This document shows, piece by piece, positions 1-9,008 of a DNA stretch of 64,000 bases. The notes below the pieces were generated by a model, which was not told where the DNA came from, ran no database searches, and saw only the letters and a program-made list of their open reading frames with translations. A program made the position numbers and the translations under genes. The DNA comes from Aggregatilineales bacterium (GTDB taxonomy: Bacteria > Chloroflexota > Anaerolineae > Aggregatilineales > Ch27). Position 1 is the first letter of the stretch. Every line of letters starts with the position of its first letter. The DNA lies in the NCBI GenBank assembly GCA_029976005.1, contig JARKOQ010000122.1, positions 1 to 64,000 on the forward strand. Direction: 5' to 3'.

Positions 1-478
1 GTTCCTGTGCAACGCCCTGGGCGGCGCGGGCAAGGTCGTGGAGCTGGAAGGCATCGCGGGCACGTCGGCGGCGCGGGATCGCGGCGCGGGCTTCAACGCC
101 TACCTGAGCGAGAGCTGCCCCGGCCTGGAAGTCGTCTCGCGCCAGACGGCCAACTTCAACCGGGCCGAAGGGCTGGACGTCTTCACCAACATCCTGCAGG
201 CCCAGTCCGAGATTAACGGCGTGTTCGCCCACAACGATGAGATGATCCTGGGCGCGATCGAAGCCGCGACGGCGGCGGGCCGCGAAGGGATCGTGTTCGT
301 GGGCTTCGACGCGGTCGATGACGCGGTGGCGGCGGTCGAGGCCGGCACGCTGGCGGCGACCGTGGCCCAGCAGCCGGACCTGATGGGCAGCCTGGGCGTC
401 AAGACGGCGGTGAGCTACCTGGGCGGCCAGGAAGTCGCGGCGAGCATCCCCGTCGACCTGGCGCTGGTGACCAAGTAA
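1..478 (+). CDS. Sugar ABC transporter substrate-binding protein, RbsB-like (5' partial)
   Basis: About 158 C-terminal residues are visible, read from position 2; the start lies outside the window. The segment has the second-lobe pattern of periplasmic-binding-protein family 1 (type I) sugar receptors: a GVFAHNDEMILGAIEAA stretch, then VGFDAVDDAVAAVEAGTLAATVAQQP, which in RbsB-like proteins lines the hinge and pentose/hexose pocket. It ends with a TAA and is followed after 83 nt by an RbsA-like ATPase and RbsC-like permease on the same strand, so it is the receptor of that importer. The ligand cannot be told from this part alone. A strong hairpin follows the stop. Confidence 0.88.
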   Translation, partial: FLCNALGGAGKVVELEGIAGTSAARDRGAGFNAYLSESCPGLEVVSRQTANFNRAEGLDVFTNILQAQSEINGVFAHNDEMILGAIEAATAAGREGIVFVGFDAVDDAVAAVEAGTLAATVAQQPDLMGSLGVKTAVSYLGGQEVAASIPVDLALVTK

Positions 479-490
479 CCGTTGCAACGC

Positions 491-524
491 GGGGCATGTG
501 GGGGTGCGGTTCCCCACATGCCCC
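491..524 (+). terminator. Intercistronic hairpin after the binding-protein gene
   Basis: A perfect 13-bp stem (491-503 with 512-524, 8-nt loop) lies between the receptor and ATPase genes. There is no T tract, so it is more likely a 3'-end stabiliser or partial terminator that leaves more receptor than ATPase mRNA than a full stop signal. Confidence 0.55.
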
Positions 525-561
525 TTCGCCGTGTCCCCCTGGATGATCCGAGGCTAGCGCG

Positions 562-2106
562 ATGGCGGAACCTCAACCCCTGCTGCACATGCGGCATATC
601 ACCAAGACGTTTCCGGGCGTGCGCGCCCTGAATGACGTCGAACTGGTGGTCTATCCCGGCGAGATTCTGGCCCTGCTGGGCGAAAACGGCGCGGGCAAGA
701 GCACCCTGATGAAGGCCCTCAACGGGGTCTTTCCGCCCGATTCGGGCGAGATCGTGTGGAACGGGCAGCCGGTGGCGATCCATTCACCGCACGACGCCCA
801 GGCCCTGGGCATCAGCATGATCCACCAGGAACTGGCCCTGATCCCCTACCTGGACGCCGGCAAGAACATCTACCTGGGGCGCGAGCCGCGCGGCCCGCTG
901 CCGGGGCTGATCGACTGGGGCCGCCTGTATGTCCAGGCTCGCGAGCAGCTCCAGCGGGTGCGGCTGGAGGTCGATCCGCGCGTGCCGGTGCGCCAGCTTC
1001 CGCTGGCCCAGCAGCAGATGGTCGAGGTCGCCAAGGCGCTTTCCCTGGACGCGCGCCTGATCGTGATGGACGAGCCAACCTCGTCTCTGACCGAGCGCGA
1101 AGTCGAAACGCTGTTCGAGCAGATGCGCCTGCTGCGCGCCCAGGGCGTGGCGATCATCTTCATCACCCACCGCCTGGACGAGATTTTCCAGGTGGCCGAC
1201 CGCGTGACCGTCCTGCGCGATGGCGAGCTGGTCGGGTCGGAGCCGATCGCCGGGCTGACCGAGGAACGCATCATCCGCCTGATGGTCGGGCGCGAGGTCA
1301 GCGCCATGTTCGAGCGCCCGGAGCGCGCCCAGACCGGCGCGGTCGTGCTGGAAGTCGAGGGCGTGTCCTCCCCCGGCGCGATCCAGGACATCAGCTTCAA
1401 GCTGCACCGGGGCGAGGTGCTGGGCCTGGCCGGTCTGGTCGGCGCGGGCCGCACCGAGCTGGCCGAGACGATCTTCGGGGTGCGCCCGGCCTCCGGCGGC
1501 ACGATCCGCCTCGACGGGCAGCCGGTCGCGATCCGGCGGCCGGCCCAGGCGATCCAGCACGGGATCGGGTTCGTGCCGGAAGATCGCAAGGCCCAGGGCC
1601 TCTTTCTGCGCATGAACGTGGGGGCCAACATCGTCATGGCCCTGCTGCGCCAGCTTTGCCGCTGGGGGGTGATCCAGCATGCCCGCGCGGAGAAGATGGG
1701 CAGCGAGTTCGTGGAACGGTTGGACATCCGCACGCCCTCGCTCCAGCAGCGCGTGCGCAACCTGAGCGGCGGCAACCAGCAGAAGGTCGTGATCGCCAAG
1801 TGGCTGACCCGCGAGCCGAAGGTGCTGATCCTGGACGAGCCGACGCGCGGGATCGACGTGGGGGCCAAAGCCGAGATTCACCGCCTGATGCACCAACTGG
1901 CCGGGCGCGGGGTGGGCATCCTGATGATCTCCTCCGAACTGCCGGAAGTGCTGGGAGTCAGCGACCGGGTGCTGGTCATGCATGAGGGGCGGCTGGCGGG
2001 CGAGTTCGACCCGCGCCGCGCCACCCAGGACGACATCATGAGCGCGGCGACCGGGAGCAACCCGGCCGGGAACGGCTCCACGAGCAGGGAGGCGACCCTC
2101 CAATGA
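562..2106 (+). CDS. Sugar ABC transporter ATP-binding protein, RbsA-like
   Basis: A 514-residue double ATPase that powers import of a monosaccharide at the inner face of the membrane. The first domain has Walker A GENGAGKST (residues 40-48) and Walker B LIVMDEPTS. The second domain has the degenerate P-loop GLVGAGRTE, a good signature LSGGNQQKV and Walker B VLILDEPTRG. This asymmetry is normal for the RbsA/MglA/XylG group, and the length fits (about 500). The ATG at 562 gives the expected N-terminus. Its last codon overlaps the permease start (ATGA), so the two are translationally coupled. Confidence 0.95.
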   Translation: MAEPQPLLHMRHITKTFPGVRALNDVELVVYPGEILALLGENGAGKSTLMKALNGVFPPDSGEIVWNGQPVAIHSPHDAQALGISMIHQELALIPYLDAGKNIYLGREPRGPLPGLIDWGRLYVQAREQLQRVRLEVDPRVPVRQLPLAQQQMVEVAKALSLDARLIVMDEPTSSLTEREVETLFEQMRLLRAQGVAIIFITHRLDEIFQVADRVTVLRDGELVGSEPIAGLTEERIIRLMVGREVSAMFERPERAQTGAVVLEVEGVSSPGAIQDISFKLHRGEVLGLAGLVGAGRTELAETIFGVRPASGGTIRLDGQPVAIRRPAQAIQHGIGFVPEDRKAQGLFLRMNVGANIVMALLRQLCRWGVIQHARAEKMGSEFVERLDIRTPSLQQRVRNLSGGNQQKVVIAKWLTREPKVLILDEPTRGIDVGAKAEIHRLMHQLAGRGVGILMISSELPEVLGVSDRVLVMHEGRLAGEFDPRRATQDDIMSAATGSNPAGNGSTSREATLQ

Positions 2107-3065
2107 CGGCGATCATTCAGCGGCGCGCGCTGGCGGGCTGGCTGCGGCGCGGCATGGTTTTTCTGATTCTGCTGGTCCTGGCGATCTTTTTCGCGCTGAC
2201 TTCCGACCGCTTCTTCCAGGGCGGCAACCTGGTCAACATCGCCGTGCAGAACGCCCACGTGATCGTGGTCGCGACCGGCATGACCCTGACCATGCTCCTG
2301 GGCGGGATCGATCTGTCGGTCGGCTCGGTGGCGGCCCTGGTGGGCGCGATCTCCGCCGGGCTGATCGCGCGCAACGGTCTGCCGACCGAGGTCGCGCTGG
2401 GGCTGGGCCTGGGGCTGGGCTTCCTGCTGGGGCTGGCCAACGGCGCGCTGGTGGTGTATGGCAAGCTGCCGCCCTTCGTGGCGACGCTGGCCATGATGGG
2501 CGTGGCGCGCGGCCTGACCCTGGTCTACACCGAAGGCCGGCCGATCTCCGGCCTGGGCGACACCTACACCTTCTGGGGTACCGGCAAATTCGGGACGGTC
2601 CCCGCCCCGATCGTGCTGGCGATCGTGGTGGTGGTGCTGGCCTGGCTGCTGCTGACGCGCACCCGCTTTGGGTTGCACATCTACGCCATCGGCGGCGGGG
2701 AGGAAACCTCCCGGCTGGCCGGGGTGGCGGTCAACCGGGTCAAGCTGCTGACCTACGCGATCAGCGGCCTGCTGGCCGGGCTGGGCGGGATGCTGCTGGC
2801 GGCCCGGCTGTGGTCGGCCCAGCCGCAGATCGGCGTCGGCCTGGAACTGGACGCGATCGCGGCGGCGGTGCTGGGTGGGGTGAGCCTGTTCGGCGGGGTG
2901 GGCGGCGTGCTGGGCGCGGTCGTCGGCGCGTTGATCGTCGGCGTGCTGGCCAACGGCATGAACCTGCTGCGGGTGGCCTCCTATCCCCAGCAGGTCATCC
3001 AGGGAATCGTGCTCGTGCTGGCCGTGACGGTTGATATGTACACCAAGCGCCTGGAAAACCGCTGA
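2103..3065 (+). CDS. Sugar ABC transporter permease, RbsC-like
   Basis: A 320-residue integral membrane protein of the BPD_transp_2 family, with about eight to ten hydrophobic segments. It carries the family landmarks: GGIDLSVGS near residue 65, then GEETSRLAGVAVNR in the cytoplasmic coupling loop and VLGGVSLFGG in the C-terminal half. It forms the channel of the RbsBAC-type importer with the two preceding genes. The start overlaps the ATPase stop by 4 nt. A rho-independent terminator follows 30 nt after the stop, closing the operon. Confidence 0.94.
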   Translation: MTAIIQRRALAGWLRRGMVFLILLVLAIFFALTSDRFFQGGNLVNIAVQNAHVIVVATGMTLTMLLGGIDLSVGSVAALVGAISAGLIARNGLPTEVALGLGLGLGFLLGLANGALVVYGKLPPFVATLAMMGVARGLTLVYTEGRPISGLGDTYTFWGTGKFGTVPAPIVLAIVVVVLAWLLLTRTRFGLHIYAIGGGEETSRLAGVAVNRVKLLTYAISGLLAGLGGMLLAARLWSAQPQIGVGLELDAIAAAVLGGVSLFGGVGGVLGAVVGALIVGVLANGMNLLRVASYPQQVIQGIVLVLAVTVDMYTKRLENR

Positions 3066-3094
3066 TGCGTCCCATTTGGCGCTACAGGTTATCA

Positions 3095-3119
3095 GGGGAG
3101 CCGCCGGCTCCCCTTTTTT
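3095..3119 (+). terminator. Rho-independent terminator of the RbsBAC-like operon
   Basis: An 8-bp GC stem (3095-3102 with 3106-3113), 3-nt loop, followed directly by six T residues (3114-3119). Confidence 0.9.
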
Positions 3120-3332
3120 GTTCGCGGCCAGAGAGCATGTGCATTGGATACGGGCCGGGCTGAAGCGCCGCTCTGGGCCTGTTTGGCGGCAAGATCGATT
3201 ACAATAGAGCGGAGCCGTTCCGCCGCCGGGCTTTCCGGCAGGACGCGGGCGGCGATTTCGTCGAAGGGGACCGCCGCGCCTGGGCGCGGAGCCTGGTCCC
3301 TGCGCTCACGAGCGCATGATCAAGGGGGAGGG

Positions 3333-4049
3333 ATGGGGCCGGTGAGTTACCGTGAATCGACTCCGCAAGCTGTACTCGAAAATCTGGGGGGCGCCATGTG
3401 GATCGCGGGCATGCTGCTGACCAGCTCGCTGACCCGGCGCTGGTACAACCGCTGGGGCGCGACCCCGGCGGAGCAGGCGGGACACTATCCCGGCGATGAC
3501 CTGGTGCCGCAGCCGCGCCTCACGTACACACGCGCGATTACGATCCAGGCTCCGGCGGACGAGGTTTGGCCGTGGCTGATTCAGATCGGCCAGGGCCGGG
3601 GGGCGCTGTACAGCTACGAGCTGCTGGAGAATATCGCCCGCTGCGACATGCACAACGCCGGGGCGATCGTGCCCGAATGGCAGACGCCCCAGGTGGGCGA
3701 CAAGGTGCGGCTGGGGCCGGAAGGCTACCCCTTCTACTGGATCGGCGGCTACGAGCCGGGCCGCTGGCTGCTGCTGGTGACCGGCGATCTGACGCGCACG
3801 GAAACCGGCTTCGCCCGGCCCGATCCGCTGCCGGAGAAGTACGTGCTGGACACGTGGTGCTTCGTGGTGGAGCCGCTGGCGGGGCAGGCCTCGCGCCTGA
3901 TCCTGCGCGGACGGCAGACCTATGCGCCCGACACGTTCGCCAACCGGATGATCTGGCGGGTGATCACCGAGCCGATGGGCTTCGTCATGATGCGCCAGAT
4001 GCTGATCGGGATCAAACGGCGGGCGGAGGCCGCGCGGCGGCGCGGTTAG
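3333..4049 (+). CDS. SRPBCC-family protein
   Basis: A 238-residue protein. Residues after about 55 fit the START/SRPBCC (polyketide cyclase/lipid-binding) fold: ITIQAPADEVWPWLIQIGQGRGALYSYELLE, a pattern common in uncharacterised SRPBCC proteins. The family binds hydrophobic ligands in a cavity, and no catalytic role can be read here. I chose ATG 3333 because a GGGGAGGG ribosome-binding site ends just upstream. The frame stays open upstream to 3144, but that stretch has no binding site or family-like sequence. It is monocistronic, between two terminators. Confidence 0.75.
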   Translation: MGPVSYRESTPQAVLENLGGAMWIAGMLLTSSLTRRWYNRWGATPAEQAGHYPGDDLVPQPRLTYTRAITIQAPADEVWPWLIQIGQGRGALYSYELLENIARCDMHNAGAIVPEWQTPQVGDKVRLGPEGYPFYWIGGYEPGRWLLLVTGDLTRTETGFARPDPLPEKYVLDTWCFVVEPLAGQASRLILRGRQTYAPDTFANRMIWRVITEPMGFVMMRQMLIGIKRRAEAARRRG

Positions 4050-4075
4050 GTAGTTAGGCGATTTGAAAGACCACC

Positions 4076-4113
4076 CAGGGGGCGCTCCTGATAGATGGGC
4101 GCCCCCTGTTTTT
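4076..4113 (+). terminator. Rho-independent terminator
   Basis: A perfect 10-bp stem (4076-4085 with 4099-4108) followed by TTTTT (4109-4113), 26 nt after the SRPBCC gene. Confidence 0.88.
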
Positions 4114-4182
4114 GTTCGTGCTGGCGGGTGTGGCATTGATCCGCCCCCTCCGCGCCGGCTTTGTGCCCAATTGCACAATTGA

Positions 4183-4211
4183 TTACCGCTTCTCCACATC
4201 TTCTCCATAAT
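4183..4211 (+). promoter_or_regulatory. Candidate sigma-70 promoter for the beta-helix gene
   Basis: TTACCG (4183-4188), 17-nt spacer, CATAAT (4206-4211). The -10 box is good and the -35 box weak. It lies in a relatively AT-rich patch about 100 nt ahead of the start. Confidence 0.4.
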
Positions 4212-4313
4212 CTCGATCTACCCTTTGAACAGCAGGCGGATTTCCTCCGTCTGGCGACGCGGCACAGGCCGCCGGGCGGCTTGATGGGATACACGGGATT
4301 AAAGGAGAAAACC

Positions 4314-5765
4314 ATGTTTGGCCTCGGAAAGACGCGCAAAAAGGCAGCCTTCCGGCTGCTCACCCTCGTCCTGATATGCGTACTGCTGCCGCTGTCGCTG
4401 ACGGTAGGGCAGGTCGATGCCCAGGGCGGCCCTGGCAATCCCCCGCCCGGCGGCAACCCACCCTCCGGCAATCCGCCGTCGGGCGCTCCTCCGGGTGACG
4501 GGTCTGGCGGCGGCCCCGGCGGAAGCGATTCGAGCACCAATCCGGTGCTGTCCTCGGACTGCGGGGCGTATACCCTCGACGGCGAGACGAGCGAGTCGAC
4601 CGGCCAGGCGTATGACTCGGCCAGCGACGACGAGTCGGCGATCTGCGTGGTCAACGGCGGCAGCCTGACCCTGGTCAACCCGACGATCACCAAGACCGGC
4701 GAGACGTCTTCCTCGGATAGCAGCAGCTTCTACGGCCTCAACGCGGCCGTGCTGGCCGGTTCCGGCAGCACGGTGACGATCAGCGGTGGCACGGTCACGA
4801 CCGATGGCTCCGGCACCAACGGCGTCTTCGCCACCGGAGAAGGCTCCTCCGTGACCCTGTCCGACCTCACGATCACGGCGATCGGCGACGGCGCGCACGC
4901 GGTCATGGCGACCCTGGGCGGCACGCTGAGCCTGACCAACGTCGACATGCTCACCACGGACTCCCATTCCGGCGCGGTCGCGACCGATCGCGGCAGCGGG
5001 ACGATCACCGTCACCGGCGGCACGGTGACCACGACCGGGCCGGACTCGCCCGCCGTTTATTCGACCGGTCTCATCACGGTCACGGATGCGACCCTGGAAG
5101 CGACCGGGGCCGAGTCGGTGGTGATCGAAGGGGCCAACTCCGTCACCCTGATCGACTCGGATGTGACTTCGAGCATCGAGGACAAGTGGGGCGTGATGAT
5201 CTATCAGAGCATGTCCGGCGACGCGGAAGGCACCGAGGGCGTTTTCACCATGACCGGCGGCTCGCTGGCGCACACGGCGGCCAGCGGCCCCCTGTTCTTC
5301 AACACCAACTCGACCGCGATCATCACCCTGACGGACGTAGACGTGACGGTGGAATCGGGCATCCTGGTGCAGGCGGGGGCGACCGAGCGCTGGGGGAATG
5401 CCGGCTCGAACGGCGGCACGGTGATCTTCACCGCCGATACCCAGGCGCTCACCGGCGACCTGATCGCGGACGAGATCAGCGCGATCGCGCTCACACTCCA
5501 CAACGGCTCGTCCCTGACCGGCGCGATTAACCCGGATGGCACGGCCAGGGAAGCCAACCTGACCCTGGACGCGACCAGCACCTGGACGGTCACGGCGGAC
5601 TCCGTCCTGACCTGCCTGACCAATCCCGATGGAATCGCGGACGGCACGATCACCAACATCACCGGCGACGGCTTCACCGTCACCTACGACGCGGACGCCT
5701 GCCCGGCCCTGGGCGGCGCGACCTACAGCCTGACCGGCGGCGGGGTGCTGCAACCGGCGGCCTGA
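4314..5765 (+). CDS. Secreted Ser/Thr/Gly-rich beta-helix protein
   Basis: A 483-residue protein exported by a classical signal peptide (basic start, then a hydrophobic run ending near VDAQG, residue ~38). A Pro/Gly linker of about 30 residues made of NPPSG-like units follows. The rest is a run of short Ser/Thr-rich strands such as TVTISGGTVTT and TITVTGGTVTT, spaced about 20-25 residues, as expected for a right-handed parallel beta-helix. No catalytic motif, LPXTG or transmembrane anchor is visible. The start at 4314 has an AAAGGAG site. The gene stands alone between a terminator and a convergent GH130 gene. A role in surface adhesion or polysaccharide binding is only inference. Confidence 0.75.
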   Translation: MFGLGKTRKKAAFRLLTLVLICVLLPLSLTVGQVDAQGGPGNPPPGGNPPSGNPPSGAPPGDGSGGGPGGSDSSTNPVLSSDCGAYTLDGETSESTGQAYDSASDDESAICVVNGGSLTLVNPTITKTGETSSSDSSSFYGLNAAVLAGSGSTVTISGGTVTTDGSGTNGVFATGEGSSVTLSDLTITAIGDGAHAVMATLGGTLSLTNVDMLTTDSHSGAVATDRGSGTITVTGGTVTTTGPDSPAVYSTGLITVTDATLEATGAESVVIEGANSVTLIDSDVTSSIEDKWGVMIYQSMSGDAEGTEGVFTMTGGSLAHTAASGPLFFNTNSTAIITLTDVDVTVESGILVQAGATERWGNAGSNGGTVIFTADTQALTGDLIADEISAIALTLHNGSSLTGAINPDGTAREANLTLDATSTWTVTADSVLTCLTNPDGIADGTITNITGDGFTVTYDADACPALGGATYSLTGGGVLQPAA

Positions 5766-5788
5766 CCTCCCGACGCTTCAAACAAGCA

Positions 5789-5812
5789 GGGGACGTTCGC
5801 TCGAACGTCCCC
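5789..5812. terminator. Shared hairpin between convergent genes
   Basis: A 24-nt perfect palindrome (5789-5812) 23 nt after the beta-helix gene and 30 nt from the end of the convergent GH130 gene. A CGGTTTCGTT tail gives a weak T-rich stretch on the plus strand. It probably works in both directions and resembles the REP-like palindromes elsewhere in the window. Confidence 0.65.
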
Positions 5813-5842
5813 CGGTTTCGTTCTGGCGGTAAAGCGTTGGGT

Positions 5843-6838
5843 TTACAACTCCGAGTTGGCCTTGATGAAGTCCAGCAGCAGGTCGACCTGGGTGAAGGCC
5901 AGCGCCGTGACCGTATCCGCCCCGCCGTAGTAGATCGCGATCCGGCCGGTGGGCGCGTCGGCCAGGGCCGCGCAGGGGAAGGCCACGTTGGGCACATCCC
6001 CGACGCACTCGTAGAGTGTCTGGGGGGAGAGCAGGTACGGCGCGGTGCGGTAGATGACTTTCCACGGCTGGTCGAGGTCAAGCAGGGCCGCGCCCATGCT
6101 GTACACGAAGCCGTTGCACGAGGTCAGCACGCCGTGATAGATCAGCAGCCAGCCTTCGGTGGTCTCGATCGGGGTCGGGCCGGCCCCGATCTTGGTGCTC
6201 TGCCACGTCCAGCCCTTGGGCTTCATGACGAAGCGATGGTTGCCCCAGTGAATCATGTCCGGGCTTTCGCTGTAGAAGATGTCGCCGAAGGGGGTATGGC
6301 CGGTGTCGCTGGGCCGGCTGAACATGGCGTACTTGCCCCTGATCTTGCGCGGGAAGAGCACGCCGTTGCGGTTGTGGGGCAGGAAGGCGTTTTCGATAAA
6401 CGTGAACTTCTCGAAGTCGTGGGTGTAGCCGATGCCGATCGTCGGGCCGTGGTAGCCGTTGCACCACGTGACGTAATAGCGGTCTTCCAGCCAGCACACG
6501 CGCGGATCGTAGCGGTGCTCGAACTTCGCCAGCTCCGGATCGGCGCACTCCCACGCGATCGGCTCCGGGCTGAGCGTCCAGTGAATGCCGTCCTCGCTGC
6601 GCCCGCTGTGCAGGTTCATGATCCGGCGCGTGTCGTCCACGCGGAAGACCCCGGCGAACTTGCCCTGGAAGGGCACGGCGGCGCTGTTGAAGATGCTGTT
6701 GGAGCGCGGCAGCAGGTCGCGGGGGATGATCGGATTCTCGGAGTAGCGCCACAGGACGGCTTCGGAGTTGGCCGGGCGCGGCTGCCAGGGGATGTTGGGC
6801 AGGGCAGGCCCGATGATGGTCGTATGGGTGTTGCTCAT
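5843..6838 (-). CDS. GH130-family glycoside phosphorylase/hydrolase
   Basis: A 331-residue protein with the five-bladed propeller signature of GH130: [21 protein letters not shown], then [26 protein letters not shown] and HWGNHRFVM repeats. GH130 enzymes phosphorolyse or hydrolyse beta-mannosides, for example 4-O-beta-mannosyl-glucose and beta-1,4-mannooligosaccharides. No signal peptide is seen, so it is cytoplasmic, as expected for phosphorolysis. ATG 6838 (MSNTHTT) is preceded by GAGAGG. The frame is open further upstream but without a binding site. It shares orientation with the GH172 gene upstream, 230 nt away. The exact linkage is not predictable. Confidence 0.87.
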   Translation of the reverse strand: MSNTHTTIIGPALPNIPWQPRPANSEAVLWRYSENPIIPRDLLPRSNSIFNSAAVPFQGKFAGVFRVDDTRRIMNLHSGRSEDGIHWTLSPEPIAWECADPELAKFEHRYDPRVCWLEDRYYVTWCNGYHGPTIGIGYTHDFEKFTFIENAFLPHNRNGVLFPRKIRGKYAMFSRPSDTGHTPFGDIFYSESPDMIHWGNHRFVMKPKGWTWQSTKIGAGPTPIETTEGWLLIYHGVLTSCNGFVYSMGAALLDLDQPWKVIYRTAPYLLSPQTLYECVGDVPNVAFPCAALADAPTGRIAIYYGGADTVTALAFTQVDLLLDFIKANSEL

Positions 6839-7018
6839 GCGGATTCCTCTCAAGCCAAAGGAAGGACTGGGTCGGTGGCGCGGCCAGGCTCCGGGGCCGA
6901 GGTGGAGTCGGGCGGCGCGCATCGAAGATGATTGTACAGATTTTTGGGCGCGGGAATAGTAACGCGATTCACGATTTGAATGGAGAATCTTCACGCCGGG
7001 AGGGGGATTGCAGAGGTT

Positions 7019-7057
7019 CCCCTACCTTCCTGGCTTGTCAGGTCGGGAAGGTAGGGG
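7019..7057 (-). terminator. Hairpin after the GH172 gene
   Basis: A 12-bp perfect stem (7019-7030 with 7046-7057) starts 11 nt after the GH172 stop on the minus strand. No T run follows, so this is probably 3'-end protection or weak termination. Confidence 0.5.
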
Positions 7058-7067
7058 AGAGCCTGGA

Positions 7068-8150
7068 TCAGATCACTTCCAGGGCGTTGCGGCCGGGCAG
7101 GGCCGGGAAGGGGGCGTGCGGCTCCGCCTGGTACCAGAACGCGGTCGAGGCGATGTCGTCCTGCATCGGCAGGTAGCGGCCTTCGCTGCGCCAGCCCAAC
7201 GCCTGGATCGTCACGCGCAGGTCCTGCTGGAAGCGGATGGGGTCCATGATGTGCCAGCGGTACAGGCCGAAGCGCTGCTGGCTGCGGTACAGCCCATCCG
7301 GCTTGAGTACCTGGGGCAGCCCGGAATAGGGCGAGGAGAAGACGCCGTACTCGCCCGGCGGGTATTCGAAGTTCCAGGCCCCGCCGAAGTAGTCCTCGGT
7401 GCCGGTGCCGCAGATCGTCGGGAAGTCGCGGTCGCCGTCCAGGTAGAACTTGATCTCACCCTCGCCCCACCACCCGCTGTTGTTGACGCCCCAGGCCATG
7501 TAGGTGCCCACGTACTGCCCCTGGCCCTGCACGCCTTCCAGCAGGGTGTGGACAGTCTGGTAGGGCAGCGGATTGCTGCGCCGCCACTGGGCGTGCAAAT
7601 AGGCCGCGTCGTCGGGCACGTCGGTCAGGGTGTAGGTGATCTGGTAGAAGAAGCCGCCGCATTCCTTGCCGAGCAGGTTCTCGACCGTGATCCGGGCGCT
7701 GCGCCGGAAGGGCATCTCCCAGTAGCTGTTGAAGCCGCCCTTGGGGTTGACCGCTACCGGCAGCGAGACCACGTTGCAGGGCGTGCACCAGCCGTTGGCG
7801 AAGAAATCCCCCAGCGGCACCTCGATCGAAGGCGTGGCTTCGTCTTCCCAGTACATGCGCAGGACGAGACTGCGCCACCAGGTGAAGTCGACCGTGATCC
7901 AGATGTGCTGGATCGCGCCGGGGCCTTCGATCGCGGCCAGGGTGGTCGTCTGCGCGGCGGGCAGGCTGATGCACGGCGCGCACTTCCAGCCCTGGCCCAG
8001 CTCGCGGGCGGCATGGCCGCTGGGCGGCAGGGCCATCCCGCCCAGGCCCGGCGCGCCGGTCGGATTCTCAGCGCTGATCGAGCGCGTCTGGGCCTTCGAG
8101 AGGCGGCTCAGGTTGCCCAGGCTCAGGTTCAGACCATTGTAGGGGGGCAT
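7068..8150 (-). CDS. GH172 (DUF2961) family glycoside hydrolase
   Basis: A 360-residue protein with the DUF2961 pattern: EGPGAIQHIWIT, LRMYWEDEATPSIEVPLGDFF, the conserved NGWCTPCNVVSLP segment, and ICGTGTEDYFGGAWNF. DUF2961 was reclassified as GH172 after members were shown to act on fructofuranose dianhydride and arabinofuranosides. These enzymes form jelly-roll trimers/hexamers and use glutamates, consistent with the E of GTGTEDYF. There is no signal peptide, so it is cytoplasmic. ATG 8150 has a CAGGAG site. It lies 28 nt after a phosphoribosyltransferase gene on the same strand, so the two are likely co-transcribed. The substrate is unknown. Confidence 0.88.
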   Translation of the reverse strand: MPPYNGLNLSLGNLSRLSKAQTRSISAENPTGAPGLGGMALPPSGHAARELGQGWKCAPCISLPAAQTTTLAAIEGPGAIQHIWITVDFTWWRSLVLRMYWEDEATPSIEVPLGDFFANGWCTPCNVVSLPVAVNPKGGFNSYWEMPFRRSARITVENLLGKECGGFFYQITYTLTDVPDDAAYLHAQWRRSNPLPYQTVHTLLEGVQGQGQYVGTYMAWGVNNSGWWGEGEIKFYLDGDRDFPTICGTGTEDYFGGAWNFEYPPGEYGVFSSPYSGLPQVLKPDGLYRSQQRFGLYRWHIMDPIRFQQDLRVTIQALGWRSEGRYLPMQDDIASTAFWYQAEPHAPFPALPGRNALEVI

Positions 8151-8178
8151 CGTGATTCTCCTGGTGAGGCGCGGCCCT

Positions 8179-8919
8179 TCAACCGCGCTCGTAGGTCGCG
8201 CGCAGGTAAATGTCCAGCAGGTAGCGGGGATAGCCGATGTGCAGCAGGTTGGCCTCACACTGTTGGAGGGTCGCGCCGTGGTCGCGCCAGTAGGGCACGC
8301 GCTTGATCAGGGTCTCCACGCGCTCGCGCGGGGTGATGATCCAGGTGTCCTTGGGGACGTGGCCGTAGAAGATCACGGCCATCTCGTCGGCCACGGCCGT
8401 CGATTTGAGATAGGGCGCGATCAGCACGACCTTCGACGCGCCGCGCTCGGTGGTCAGGTACTGGGCCACGAACTTGGCCGTGCCGCCCAGGTCAACCAGG
8501 TCCTCGACCACGCCGACCACCCGGCCTTCGACCTCGATCGACAGCGGCCGGACGATCTCCGGCTGGTCGAGCGGCTGGCCCGGCCCGGCGTAGAATTTGA
8601 CGCCCAGGGTGCCGAAGTCGATCGGCGGGATGTTCTTGTTGAGCGACCACGCCAGGTGATCGTGGAGCAGCACGCCCGGCAGCAGGCCGCCCATCGTGAT
8701 CATCACAGCGTGAGTGATCTGTTCCCGGGTGCAGATGTTGTCGATCTGGTAGCGGTAGACTTTGCGCGCCACCTGGGCCGCGATGTAGGTCGAGACGTGA
8801 TCCGGGATGAACAGGAATTTGAGGCTGTCGAAGTCGACCTCGACGCCATGCGGCTCGGCCCAGAATTCGGGGTCGATGCGGTCGTCGGGAGACTGGATCT
8901 GGTCAGCGTATGATGCCAT
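8179..8919 (-). CDS. Phosphoribosyltransferase-domain protein
   Basis: A 246-residue protein with a PRPP-binding loop VVEDLVDLGGTA (residues 137-148), as in hypoxanthine/xanthine-guanine phosphoribosyltransferases. MITMGGLLPGVLL (residues 73-85) looks like the pyrophosphate-loop region. The family transfers ribose-5-phosphate from PRPP to a purine base. It is longer than typical HPRT (about 180), with extra N- and C-terminal segments, so the base specificity is open. ATG 8919 was chosen for its AAGGG site. A good promoter lies about 60 nt upstream, making this the first gene of a minus-strand unit that continues into GH172. Confidence 0.8.
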   Translation of the reverse strand: MASYADQIQSPDDRIDPEFWAEPHGVEVDFDSLKFLFIPDHVSTYIAAQVARKVYRYQIDNICTREQITHAVMITMGGLLPGVLLHDHLAWSLNKNIPPIDFGTLGVKFYAGPGQPLDQPEIVRPLSIEVEGRVVGVVEDLVDLGGTAKFVAQYLTTERGASKVVLIAPYLKSTAVADEMAVIFYGHVPKDTWIITPRERVETLIKRVPYWRDHGATLQQCEANLLHIGYPRYLLDIYLRATYERG

Positions 8920-8979
8920 CGGTGCCCTTCTGATCAGAGGATAAGCCGGGATCGTTCCGGCCGCGAACGGTACAGTCTG

Positions 8980-9008
8980 ATTATCCGCCGAAACCCGGCC
9001 CGGCTCAA
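8980..9008 (-). promoter_or_regulatory. Sigma-70-like promoter of the PRT-GH172 unit
   Basis: On the minus strand TTGAGC (9003-9008), 17-nt spacer, GATAAT (8980-8985). The -10 box matches 5 of 6 and the -35 box 4 of 6. Predicted transcription starts about 55 nt ahead of the PRT start codon. The remaining 9009-9148 holds no gene that I can support. Confidence 0.6.

Noticed and set aside
3144-3332. N-terminal extension of the SRPBCC gene
   Set aside because: The stretch has no ribosome-binding site or family-like sequence, and the start at 3333 has a strong site.
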